Assembly: GCA_003556985.1 (NCBI GenBank)
Contig: PWPZ01000203.1
Span: 1-5,744, forward strand
Length of the DNA stretch: 5,744 nucleotides
Reading direction: 5' to 3'
Source of the DNA: Bacteroidota bacterium
GTDB taxonomy: Bacteria > Bacteroidota > Bacteroidia > Bacteroidales > PUMT01
Shown here: piece by piece, positions 1-5,744 of the stretch
Layout of the letters: every line of letters starts with the position of its first letter
Position numbering within the stretch: the first letter of the stretch is position 1
Notes under the pieces: generated by a model
What the model was told of the DNA's origin: nothing
Database searches by the model: none
The model's input: the letters and a program-made list of their open reading frames with translations, nothing else
Made by a program: the position numbers and the translations under genes

Positions 1-1
1 C

Positions 2-1462
2 TCAGGTTTACCTTCCTATCTTGTAAGTACCGCAGCGGAAGTTCCAAAGGAAAGAGGCAAGGAGGGCAAATGGGTCTTCACCCATCATAATCCCAGTGTA
101 ATGCCTTTCCTTACTTATGCCGACAACAGGCAGCTGAGGGAGGAGATGAAAAAAACCTATATCAACCGTAATAATAATGATAATGAGTTTGACAATAAAG
201 AGATAATCAGTGAAATGATAAACCTGAGAATCGAAAGGGCAAACCTGCTTGGTTATGACACACATGCCCATTTCGTTCTTGAAGAAAATATGGCAGGCAA
301 CCCCGGCAGGGTGAACGAGTTCCTCGATGAGCTGTGGTCTGCAGCACTTCCCGTGTCCAAGCAGGAAGCTTACGACCTGCAATCGTTGGTTTACCGGGAG
401 GGAAAGGATTTCAGGCTTATGCCGTGGGACTGGCGCTATTATGCCGAAAAGCTGAGGAAAGAAAAATATGACCTTGATGAGGAGGAAACCAGACCCTATT
501 TTTCAATGGAAACCGTGGTTGAAGGCACTTTTATGGTCGTCAATAAACTCTGGGGACTGGAATTTCAGGAGCTTGAGGATGTACCCAGATACCATGAAGA
601 TGTTGGGGTTTATAAGGTTATTGACCGTGACGGATCATATATCGGTATCCTGTATATGGACAACTACAACCGACCCAGCAAGAGGGGTGGTGCATGGATG
701 AGCGCTTTCAGGCAGCAATCGGTGCGTGATGGTGAATTTATTCACCCGGTTATTACTATCGTTTGCAATTTCAGCCGTCCTACAGCCGATGCGCCTTCCC
801 TGCTGACTTTCGATGAATATACAACCTTTTTCCATGAATTCGGTCACGCATTGCACGGGTTATTGTCAGATGTAAACTACAGGGGCCTGTCAGGAACCTC
901 CGTACCCAGGGATTTTGTGGAGTTGCCCTCCCAGGTAATGGAAAACTGGGCAAGGCACCCTGATGTAATGACCATGTTTGCCAGGCATTACCGTACTGGA
1001 GAGGTTATTCCGGCCGACCTGATTGAAAGGATCACGGCTGCCGGCCGTTTCAACCAGGGCTTTGCGACGGTTGAATATCTTGCAACTGCCATCCTGGATA
1101 TGGATTATCATACACTAACCGAACAAAGAGATATCCATGCTGTGGAATTTGAAAGGAAATCAATGGACAGGGCAGGTCTTATACCGGAAATTGTGCCTCG
1201 CTGGAGAAGCACGTACCTGAATCATATATTCAACTTCGGGTATTCTGCCGGATACTATAGCTATATCTGGTCGGGAGTTCTGGATGCAGATGCTTTCGAG
1301 GCATTTCTGGAAACAGATCTCTTCGACAGGGACACGGCGGAAAGTTTCAGGAAAAACATACTTGAAAAAGGAGGAACCAGGGATCCCATGGAGCTATACG
1401 TTAACTTCAGGGGCCGGGAGCCTGAAATTGGGCCGCTGCTAAGGCAAAGAGGTCTGGACTGA
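2..1462 (+). CDS. M3-family zinc metallopeptidase, Dcp-like (5' end outside window)
   Basis: This is the C-terminal part, 486 codons, of an M3 (thimet oligopeptidase/Dcp) peptidase. The frame is open from base 2, so the ATG at 101 is internal: the 33 codons before it also match the family (GLPSYL, then KWVFTHHNPSVMPFL). In fragment numbering the zinc site HEFGH is at residues 278-282, with H278 and H282 as ligands and E279 as catalytic base. The third ligand is E307 in DFVELPSQ. RPSKRGGAWM lies at about 224-233. H408, Y414 and Y421, in HIFNFGYSAGYYSY, match the substrate-binding His and Tyr positions of Dcp in spacing. Family members are roughly 680-720 residues, so about 200 are missing, including any signal peptide, and cellular location cannot be judged. 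The family cleaves short peptides; the Dcp branch removes C-terminal dipeptides. Oligopeptidase A-like activity is the alternative. No frameshift or lost key residue is visible. Confidence 0.93.
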   Translation, partial: SGLPSYLVSTAAEVPKERGKEGKWVFTHHNPSVMPFLTYADNRQLREEMKKTYINRNNNDNEFDNKEIISEMINLRIERANLLGYDTHAHFVLEENMAGNPGRVNEFLDELWSAALPVSKQEAYDLQSLVYREGKDFRLMPWDWRYYAEKLRKEKYDLDEEETRPYFSMETVVEGTFMVVNKLWGLEFQELEDVPRYHEDVGVYKVIDRDGSYIGILYMDNYNRPSKRGGAWMSAFRQQSVRDGEFIHPVITIVCNFSRPTADAPSLLTFDEYTTFFHEFGHALHGLLSDVNYRGLSGTSVPRDFVELPSQVMENWARHPDVMTMFARHYRTGEVIPADLIERITAAGRFNQGFATVEYLATAILDMDYHTLTEQRDIHAVEFERKSMDRAGLIPEIVPRWRSTYLNHIFNFGYSAGYYSYIWSGVLDADAFEAFLETDLFDRDTAESFRKNILEKGGTRDPMELYVNFRGREPEIGPLLRQRGLD

Positions 1463-1474
1463 ATAAGTTATTAA

Positions 1475-1482
1475 TAGTTTTG
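1475..1482 (+). promoter_or_regulatory. Possible Bacteroidota-type -7 element for the MATE gene
   Basis: TAGTTTTG fits the TAnnTTTG consensus of the primary sigma factor in this phylum. The upstream TTTG element is at best degenerate: TCTG at 1453-1456, 18 bp before it. If used, transcription would start near 1489-1491, just before the first hairpin segment, leaving a leader of about 77 nt. The match is short and could be chance in A/T-rich DNA. Confidence 0.3.
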
Positions 1483-1492
1483 TATACACCAG

Positions 1493-1530
1493 AAAACAGG
1501 TCTCTGATAAATTAATCCGGGGCCTGTTTT
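1493..1530 (+). terminator. 12-bp RNA hairpin after the M3 peptidase gene; weak terminator or leader stem
   Basis: AAAACAGGTCTC (1493-1504) can pair with GGGGCCTGTTTT (1519-1530) over 12 positions around a 14-nt A/T-rich loop. Two of the pairs are G-U and exist only in RNA read from the + strand. The stem ends in UUUU, but the following bases are GUAAAC, so the U-tract is poor for intrinsic termination. It lies 30 bp after the peptidase stop codon, which suits a terminator of that gene. It also falls inside the putative MATE leader and competes with the next hairpin. Confidence 0.4.
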
Positions 1531-1539
1531 GTAAACAGG
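1523..1539 (+). promoter_or_regulatory. 17-bp palindrome upstream of the MATE gene (possible operator or RNA stem)
   Basis: CCTGTTTTGTAAACAGG has perfect 7-base arms (1523-1529 and 1533-1539) around a 3-base centre, and ends 27 bp before the MATE start codon. The left arm is also part of the hairpin at 1493-1530, so the two stems exclude each other. In DNA, a palindrome of this size between promoter and gene would suit a dimeric repressor such as a TetR- or MarR-type protein. No regulator gene is present in the window, so the function is inference. Confidence 0.35.
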
Positions 1540-1564
1540 TAAGCCACTGACTTACTTATTTTTT
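1537..1564 (+). promoter_or_regulatory. Short stem followed by a U-rich run directly before the MATE start codon
   Basis: AGGTAAG (1537-1543) can pair with CTTACTT (1551-1557), giving seven pairs with one G-U around a 7-nt loop. ATTTTTT follows at 1558-1564, two bases before the ATG at 1567. The shape is like a small intrinsic terminator or a stem hiding the ribosome entry site. It shares three bases with the palindrome at 1523-1539. The stem is weak, and T-rich sequence before start codons is normal in this phylum. Confidence 0.25.
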
Positions 1565-1566
1565 AC

Positions 1567-2910
1567 ATGCAGGATCTTACAAAAGGGAAAGAGCGGGGAT
1601 TAATACTCAGGTTTGCCGTTCCCATGCTCATTGGCAATGTCTTTCAGCAACTTTACAACATAGTTGACAGCCTGGTTGTTGGAAATTTCCTGGGGAAGGA
1701 CGCCCTGGCTGCAGTCGGGGCTTCCTTCCCCGTTATTTTTACTCTTATCTCACTGATAATAGGTATTGCAACCGGCACCACTATTATAATCGCCCAGTAT
1801 TTCGGGGCAAAGGAATATACAAATATCAAACGGGCCATAGATACCATGTATATTTTCACCTTTGTCGCCTCGGTGTTTATTTCCGTTCTGGGAATCTATT
1901 TTACCGAAGATATTTTCCGCTTATTACAGCTGCCCGAAGAAATTATGCCCGAAGCCAAGAGCTATCTTACCGTTTACCTTGCCGGCATGATAGTTTTTTT
2001 TGGCTTTAACGGTACAAGTGCCGTTCTCAGGGGACTGGGGGATTCAAAAACGCCCCTGTATTTTTTGATCCTTGCCTCCCTTGTTAATATCGGACTTGAT
2101 CTGCTGTTTATCCTGGTATTTGGCTGGGGAGTAGCTTCAGTGGCCCTGGCAACTGTGATTTCCCAGGGAGGCGCTTTTGTGACCGCTATCATATATCTTA
2201 ACAAAACCCATGAGATCATCCGTTTTTCGTTTCGGGGACTGGTTTTTGACAGGGGTATATTTGCCAACAGCCTCCGGATAGGTCTTCCCTCTGGTTTTCA
2301 GCACACTTTCGTGGCTCTTGGTATGATGGCGCTCATGGGGCTGGTGAACACATTCGGCACCAATGTTATTGCAGCCTATTCGGTGGCACAGCGCATTGAT
2401 TCCCTGGCAATGATGTTTGCAATGAATTTCGGCATGGCACTTACAAGTTTTACCGGGCAGAATATTGGCGCCGGAAAATATGAACGGGTTAAAAAAGGCC
2501 TGATATCCACATTGATAATGGGCAGCATCATCTCTCTGAGCGTCACGGCCGTTATCCTCTTATTCGGCAATCAGATCATGGGATTATTTACTCCCGACAT
2601 GCAGGTGGTGGCCACGGGCACCCGTTACCTGAACATTGTCAGCCCCTTCTATATTACATTTACCGGCATGTTTGTGATCGGGGGTGTTATGAGGGGGGCA
2701 GGCGACACCCTGGTTCCCATGTTTCTTACCCTGTTCTCCCTATGGGTGGTGCGGATACCGCTTGCCTTTTTTCTTTCCTCCCGTATGGGGGAAATTGGAA
2801 TATGGTGGGCCATCCCTATTGGCTGGCTTTCGGGAATGGTTTTCTCTTATCTGTATTACCTTACGGGAAAATGGAAAACCATCGGGGTAATGAAAAAGAA
2901 GGAAAAATAA
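1567..2910 (+). CDS. MATE-family multidrug/cation antiporter
   Basis: This complete 447-residue membrane protein is of normal length for a 12-helix MATE transporter (COG0534). The family exports drugs, dyes or metabolites across the inner membrane in exchange for Na+ or H+. The N-terminus, MQDLTKGKERGLILRFAVPM, is a usual family start, which supports the ATG at 1567. VFQQLYNIVDSLVVGNFLG (25-43) and ALAAVGASFPVI (47-58) belong to the first helices. The two-fold internal repeat is plain: AQYFGAKEYTNIKRAI (76-91) matches GQNIGAGKYERVKKGL (297-312), and SAVLRGLGDSKTPL (151-164) matches GGVMRGAGDTLVPM (372-385), each offset by 221 residues. The tail ends in a basic cytoplasmic stretch, KKKEK. No Shine-Dalgarno is seen. 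The neighbouring genes give no clue to substrate, and sequence alone cannot tell Na+ from H+ coupling. Confidence 0.93.
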   Translation: MQDLTKGKERGLILRFAVPMLIGNVFQQLYNIVDSLVVGNFLGKDALAAVGASFPVIFTLISLIIGIATGTTIIIAQYFGAKEYTNIKRAIDTMYIFTFVASVFISVLGIYFTEDIFRLLQLPEEIMPEAKSYLTVYLAGMIVFFGFNGTSAVLRGLGDSKTPLYFLILASLVNIGLDLLFILVFGWGVASVALATVISQGGAFVTAIIYLNKTHEIIRFSFRGLVFDRGIFANSLRIGLPSGFQHTFVALGMMALMGLVNTFGTNVIAAYSVAQRIDSLAMMFAMNFGMALTSFTGQNIGAGKYERVKKGLISTLIMGSIISLSVTAVILLFGNQIMGLFTPDMQVVATGTRYLNIVSPFYITFTGMFVIGGVMRGAGDTLVPMFLTLFSLWVVRIPLAFFLSSRMGEIGIWWAIPIGWLSGMVFSYLYYLTGKWKTIGVMKKKEK

Positions 2911-2936
2911 GTAACGCCTGAAAAACCCTGTTCTGT

Positions 2937-2960
2937 TGGCGCGGTCATGTTCCCGCGCTG
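2937..2960 (+). terminator. GC-rich hairpin between the MATE gene and yicC; candidate terminator
   Basis: GCGCGG (2939-2944) pairs perfectly with CCGCGC (2953-2958), and two outer G-U pairs (2937-2938 with 2959-2960) extend the stem to 8 bp. The loop is 8 nt. It starts 26 bp after the MATE stop codon. The nearest T-run, six T at 2990-2995, is about 30 nt downstream, so it is not a textbook intrinsic terminator. It may instead be a transcript-end stabilising stem. The other bases of the 129-bp gap are A/T-rich with nothing else clear. Confidence 0.35.
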
Positions 2961-3039
2961 CTGTGCCGGAAAGGTATGAAGTAAAGTAATTTTTTAATAA
3001 TATCTTAGCGGTTAAATACCAAAAAAACAATGTTGCCAA

Positions 3040-3921
3040 ATGATAAGATCAATGACCGGGTTCGGCAAGGCTGAACTTCAACTGAAAGGCAGGAAACTTA
3101 GTGTTGAACTGCGCTCTCTGAACAGCAAACAGCTGGATATTAACATTAAAACACCTCTCTTATACAGGGAAAAAGAACCGGTTCTCAGAAATGAGATTGC
3201 AGCCTGGGTTAAAAGAGGCAAGGCCGATCTGATCATACAGCTTGAAAGCACGGAAATGGAATCTATTTACAGCATCAACACCCCTGCTTTAAAACATTAT
3301 GTTGAACAACTCTCAGGAACAGCAGGTGAACTGGGGATTGAAAAAATCAACCGGCTGGAGCTGCTGAAACTTGCCATGAGAATGCCGGATACTCTATCAA
3401 CAGAAAAGCCCGAAATGGATGAAGAGGAATGGGAACTTGTTTTCAAATGCATCGTTGATGCTGCCGGACAGCTTGATGCTTACAGGATTCAGGAAGGAGA
3501 GGCCATGAAGGTTGATATGACATCCAGGGTTAACGCAATTGAAGAAAACCTTTCTTCAATTGATAAGTACGAAAAAATAAGAATTGATAATATCCGCAAC
3601 AGACTCCAGCAAAATCTCCAGGAATTTTTCAGCAGCAGCACCATAGACCGTAACCGGTTCGAGCAGGAAATAATATATTATCTTGAAAAGCTTGATATAA
3701 CGGAAGAAAAGGTGAGGCTGAAAAATCATCTCGCATACTTCAGGGAAACGCTGGAAGCAGAGGAGGCTTCCGGTAAAAAACTGGGCTTCATAAGCCAGGA
3801 AATTGGAAGGGAAATAAATACCATAGGATCAAAGGCAAATGATTTCAATATTCAGAAACTCGTGGTACAAATGAAGGATGAACTGGAAAAGATTAAGGAA
3901 CAATCGTTAAATGTACTTTGA
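3040..3921 (+). CDS. yicC: YicC/YloC-family endoribonuclease
   Basis: This complete 293-residue protein matches the family's usual length of about 290. It starts with the hallmark MIRSMTGFGKAE (1-12), followed by VELRSLNSKQLDIN (22-35) and LRNEIAAWVKRGKADL (49-64) of the YicC N-terminal domain. The C-terminal DUF1732-type domain contains LEKLDITEEKVRLKNHL (215-231), GKKLGFISQEIGREINT (245-261), GSKAN (263-267) and the closing MKDELEKIKEQ (278-288). The central and C-terminal parts are strongly charged and probably helical. YicC of E. coli has been described as an endoribonuclease acting in RNA turnover; activity here is inferred by family. The start is fixed by the conserved MTGFG. An A-rich tract, not a Shine-Dalgarno, precedes it. 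Its TGA stop overlaps the gmk ATG by one base, so it is probably the first gene of a yicC-gmk-nadD transcript. Confidence 0.95.
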   Translation: MIRSMTGFGKAELQLKGRKLSVELRSLNSKQLDINIKTPLLYREKEPVLRNEIAAWVKRGKADLIIQLESTEMESIYSINTPALKHYVEQLSGTAGELGIEKINRLELLKLAMRMPDTLSTEKPEMDEEEWELVFKCIVDAAGQLDAYRIQEGEAMKVDMTSRVNAIEENLSSIDKYEKIRIDNIRNRLQQNLQEFFSSSTIDRNRFEQEIIYYLEKLDITEEKVRLKNHLAYFRETLEAEEASGKKLGFISQEIGREINTIGSKANDFNIQKLVVQMKDELEKIKEQSLNVL

Positions 3922-4493
3922 TGGCAGGTAAAATGATAATCCTCTCGGCCCCCTCCGGTGCCGGCAAAACCACCCTGGTAAACCACCTTCTTGAACATAT
4001 CCCCGACCTGGCATTTTCCGTTTCCGCCTGCAGCCGCGGAAAAAGAAACAACGAAATTGAAGGCAAAGATTATTATTTCCTTTCGGCAGAAAAATTCAGG
4101 GAAAAAATCAGGAACCGGGAATTTATTGAATGGGAGGAGGTTTACCATGACCATTTTTACGGGACTCTCAGAAGCGAAGTTGAAAGGCTGTGGGCAGAAG
4201 GCCGGGATATCATTTTTGATGTAGATGTTGTCGGGGGAATCAACATAAAGAAAGAGTACGCCGACCAGGCTCTTTCAGTGTTTATAAAACCGCCTTCGAT
4301 TGAGGAGCTGGAGCGGAGACTTACAGGGCGGTCGACCGAAAGCAGCGAGAGTATCAGGACAAGGATAGCAAAAGCCCGGGTGGAACTGGAATACGCTTCC
4401 GGATTTGATGTTATAATCGTGAATAAAGATCTGGATAAGGCGAAACGTCAGGTATTGAATACTGTAGAAAATTTTCTGCAAAGACCTTTATAA
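3921..4493 (+). CDS. gmk: Guanylate kinase
   Basis: Gmk phosphorylates GMP to GDP with ATP (EC 2.7.4.8), an essential step in guanine nucleotide supply in the cytosol. The protein has 190 residues from the ATG at 3921, which shares its A with the yicC stop codon (TGATG) and suggests translational coupling. A TTG at 3918 would add one Met and is less likely; the next in-frame ATG (3933) would leave an unusually short N-terminus. The P-loop SAPSGAGKTT is at 9-18. The GMP-binding segment SVSACSRGKRNNEIEGKDYY (33-52) keeps R39, R42, E45 and Y51. EWEEV (70-74), the FYGT tyrosine (Y80) and the aspartates of FDVD (99-102) follow. The lid is RLTGRSTESSESIRTR (133-148). The usual T-S/T-R-x-P-R pattern is here CSRGKR, a mild variation. 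Function is not in doubt. Confidence 0.96.
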   Translation: MAGKMIILSAPSGAGKTTLVNHLLEHIPDLAFSVSACSRGKRNNEIEGKDYYFLSAEKFREKIRNREFIEWEEVYHDHFYGTLRSEVERLWAEGRDIIFDVDVVGGINIKKEYADQALSVFIKPPSIEELERRLTGRSTESSESIRTRIAKARVELEYASGFDVIIVNKDLDKAKRQVLNTVENFLQRPL

Positions 4494-4503
4494 CAGAGCG
4501 CAC

Positions 4504-5085
4504 ATGATCAAAACAGGTTTGCTTTTCGGTTCTTTCAACCCCATCCATATAGGTCATATTGCTATTGCCGGATACATGAAGGAATTTGAATCCATGGATG
4601 AAATATGGTTCATTATCAGTCCCCGCAATCCCTTCAAGAATCCCGGGCAGCTTGTGAGCCCCGTGGCACGTCTGGAAATGGCCAGGATGGCAGTAGATGA
4701 ATTCCCTTCTTTCACAGCCTCCGATATTGAATTCAATATGCCCCGCCCCTCCTATACAATCAATACCCTTGAAAAACTTGCAGAGGAATATCCCGGAAAT
4801 GATTTTCATATCATTCTCGGCACCGATAATGTTAAAAGCATAGGTAAATGGAAAGGTGGTGAAACCCTGCTCAGTGATTACAAATTCCTGATCTACCCGA
4901 GGCCGGGAACAGACAGGACCGGAATGGACCAGTTCAGTCATGCCAGGCTGGCGGAGGCTCCCCTGATTGAAATCTCCTCTTCGTTCATCCGCCGGTCGAT
5001 AATGGAGGGAAAAAACATGCGGGCATTCGTGCCTCCCGGAATATGGGAGTACATAGAAAGGAACGGTTTTTATACCGGAAAGTGA
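4504..5085 (+). CDS. nadD: Nicotinate-nucleotide adenylyltransferase
   Basis: NadD joins nicotinate mononucleotide and ATP to form deamido-NAD (EC 2.7.7.18) in NAD synthesis. The 193-residue protein has the usual length. The nucleotidyltransferase signature GSFNPIHIGH lies at 9-18, with H15 and H18 as the ATP-binding HxGH. RPSYTINTLEKL (81-92) and ILGTDN (104-109) contribute to the nicotinate-nucleotide site. ISSSFIRRSI (157-166) is the C-terminal ISSTxIR-type phosphate-binding motif. VPPGIWEYIERNGFY (176-190) is the usual C-terminal helix. The start at 4504 puts the signature at its normal distance from the N-terminus. The gene follows gmk after 10 bp, so the two are likely co-transcribed. 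No Shine-Dalgarno is evident. The TGA stop directly abuts the stop codon of the convergent gene on the other strand. Confidence 0.96.
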   Translation: MIKTGLLFGSFNPIHIGHIAIAGYMKEFESMDEIWFIISPRNPFKNPGQLVSPVARLEMARMAVDEFPSFTASDIEFNMPRPSYTINTLEKLAEEYPGNDFHIILGTDNVKSIGKWKGGETLLSDYKFLIYPRPGTDRTGMDQFSHARLAEAPLIEISSSFIRRSIMEGKNMRAFVPPGIWEYIERNGFYTGK

Positions 5086-5637
5086 CTATGCCGTGTGTAC
5101 GGTTCTGATAATTTCCATTCCTCTTTTAATGGCTTTCTCATTCAGGGGTATCAGGGCATGGTGCCGTTCGGGAAGAGACTTCTCAAGCCCCCTGATCACA
5201 TTTTCCAGTTCAACAACCGGCTTGACTTTCAGATATCCTCCGAGTACTATCATATTGAATATCTTGGCCGACTCCATGTTGGCGGCCTCTTCTGCGGCGT
5301 CAACCCTGTAAATACTTATGTCAGTGCGTTCGGGGTGCCGTGTGATGCCGTTGCCGTCATAAATAAGAGTTCCTCCAGGCTTAACTGCACTCTCAAACTT
5401 GTCGAGCGACTGCTGGTTGAGAATGATAGCGGTATCGAATTTATTTATAATTGGTGAGCTGATAGATTCGTCACTCAGTATTACGGTTACATTGGCTGTG
5501 CCGCCTCTCATCTCCGGACCGTATGAAGGCATCCAGCTTACTTCCTGATTCTGCAACATTCCTGAATAAGCAAGTATCTTACCCATGGAGAGCACACCTT
5601 GTCCGCCGAAACCGGCAATAATGATTTCCTCAGTCAT
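5086..5637 (-). CDS. 2-oxoacid:ferredoxin oxidoreductase, gamma subunit (KorC/VorC type)
   Basis: This complete 183-residue protein is the gamma subunit of the pyruvate/ketoisovalerate/2-oxoglutarate:ferredoxin oxidoreductase family. The multi-subunit enzyme oxidatively decarboxylates a 2-oxoacid to its acyl-CoA and passes electrons to ferredoxin. The hallmark GFGGQGVLSMGKILAYSG lies at 9-26, and SWMPSYGPEMRGGTANVTV at 34-52 is the second conserved block. VKPGGTLIYDG (85-95) and LPERHHALIPLNEKAIKRG (155-173) are also typical. It has no iron-sulfur cysteine motif; such clusters sit in other subunits. The beta-subunit gene ends 11 bp upstream, which shows an operon entering from the right. The substrate (2-oxoglutarate, branched-chain oxoacid or another) cannot be told from gamma alone, so no symbol is given. 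The start at 5637 puts the glycine-rich motif at its usual place. Confidence 0.92.
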   Translation of the reverse strand: MTEEIIIAGFGGQGVLSMGKILAYSGMLQNQEVSWMPSYGPEMRGGTANVTVILSDESISSPIINKFDTAIILNQQSLDKFESAVKPGGTLIYDGNGITRHPERTDISIYRVDAAEEAANMESAKIFNMIVLGGYLKVKPVVELENVIRGLEKSLPERHHALIPLNEKAIKRGMEIIRTVHTA

Positions 5638-5648
5638 AATGTCATTTT

Positions 5649-5744
5649 TTATTTGGAAAGGATTTGGCCATCCTTTTTAATATCTCCAAGAGGATAGAAA
5701 GGTAGCATATTTTCCACCATCCATTTGTTGGCCTGTACAGGAGA
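5649..5744 (-). CDS. 2-oxoacid:ferredoxin oxidoreductase, beta (TPP-binding) subunit, C-terminal end
   Basis: Only the last 31 codons and a TAA stop are in the window, too few to stand out as an open frame. The reverse strand reads SPVQANKWMVENMLPFYPLG and then ends DIKKDGQILSK. The W-M-x-E-x-M-x-P-x-Y-P-L-G pattern resembles the C-terminus of thiamine-pyrophosphate-binding beta subunits (KorB/VorA type). The position, 11 bp before a gamma-subunit gene on the same strand, supports this. The beta subunit holds the TPP cofactor that decarboxylates the 2-oxoacid. The catalytic parts lie beyond the right edge, so the identification depends on this tail and its neighbour. Confidence 0.75.
   Translation of the reverse strand, partial: SPVQANKWMVENMLPFYPLGDIKKDGQILSK

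Noticed and set aside
101..103. ATG as the start of the M3 peptidase gene
   Set aside because: The frame stays open to the window edge, and the preceding 33 codons match conserved peptidase sequence, so this Met is internal.
8..382. 124-codon open frame on the - strand inside the M3 peptidase gene
   Set aside because: It is fully covered by the peptidase frame, whose conserved residues are continuous through this stretch.
1480..1515. TTG-initiated 11-codon leader peptide before the MATE gene
   Set aside because: It has no ribosome binding site and no run of regulatory codons, and it would begin upstream of the predicted transcription start.
3001..3008. TATCTTAG as a -7 promoter element for yicC
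   Set aside because: It has one mismatch to TAnnTTTG and no TTTG-like element at the right distance upstream; too weak to annotate.
3918..3920. TTG as the gmk start codon
   Set aside because: An ATG follows immediately at 3921 and gives the usual N-terminus for the family; the TTG would add a single residue.
4411..4941. 176-codon open frame on the - strand across gmk and nadD
   Set aside because: It lies antisense to two well-conserved genes, spans their junction, and its translation matches no family I recognise; it is a by-product of the coding on the + strand.
5091..5103. Small hairpin CCGTGTGTACGG just past the nadD stop codon as a terminator
   Set aside because: The stem is only 4 bp, with no T-run on either strand, and it lies inside the gamma-subunit coding sequence.

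Overview
The window looks like ordinary chromosomal DNA from an anaerobic member of the Bacteroidota, probably Bacteroidales or a close relative. Four things suggest this. The genes yicC, gmk and nadD lie together in one direction, an order I associate with this phylum. The protein sequences resemble Bacteroidota family members. Start codons are preceded by A/T-rich stretches rather than clear Shine-Dalgarno sequences. A ferredoxin-dependent 2-oxoacid oxidoreductase operon points to anaerobic metabolism. The assignment is inference from sequence only. No tRNA, rRNA, CRISPR array, insertion sequence or phage gene was seen.

Layout from left to right. The first 1.46 kb is the C-terminal two thirds or so of an M3-family zinc peptidase (Dcp-like) whose start lies before the window. 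A 104-bp gap follows, with a possible promoter and three partly exclusive hairpins. Next is a complete MATE-family efflux transporter of 447 residues. A 129-bp gap with one GC-rich hairpin separates it from a tight three-gene run on the + strand: yicC (endoribonuclease), gmk (guanylate kinase) and nadD (nicotinate-nucleotide adenylyltransferase). yicC and gmk overlap by one base, and gmk and nadD are 10 bp apart. On the - strand, running in from the right edge, are the last 31 codons of a thiamine-pyrophosphate-binding beta subunit and the whole gamma subunit of a 2-oxoacid:ferredoxin oxidoreductase. The gamma gene meets nadD stop codon to stop codon with no base between.

How the genes work together. 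yicC-gmk-nadD is a housekeeping operon joining RNA turnover, GMP to GDP phosphorylation and NAD synthesis. The oxidoreductase genes form a separate operon for oxidative decarboxylation of 2-oxoacids with ferredoxin as electron acceptor. The peptidase and the transporter appear to be stand-alone genes.

I did not find a convincing new biological system. The observation most worth a second look is the leader of the MATE gene, where four short segments can pair in an attenuator-like way and include a 17-bp palindrome. This is a pattern seen by eye, not a demonstrated regulator.
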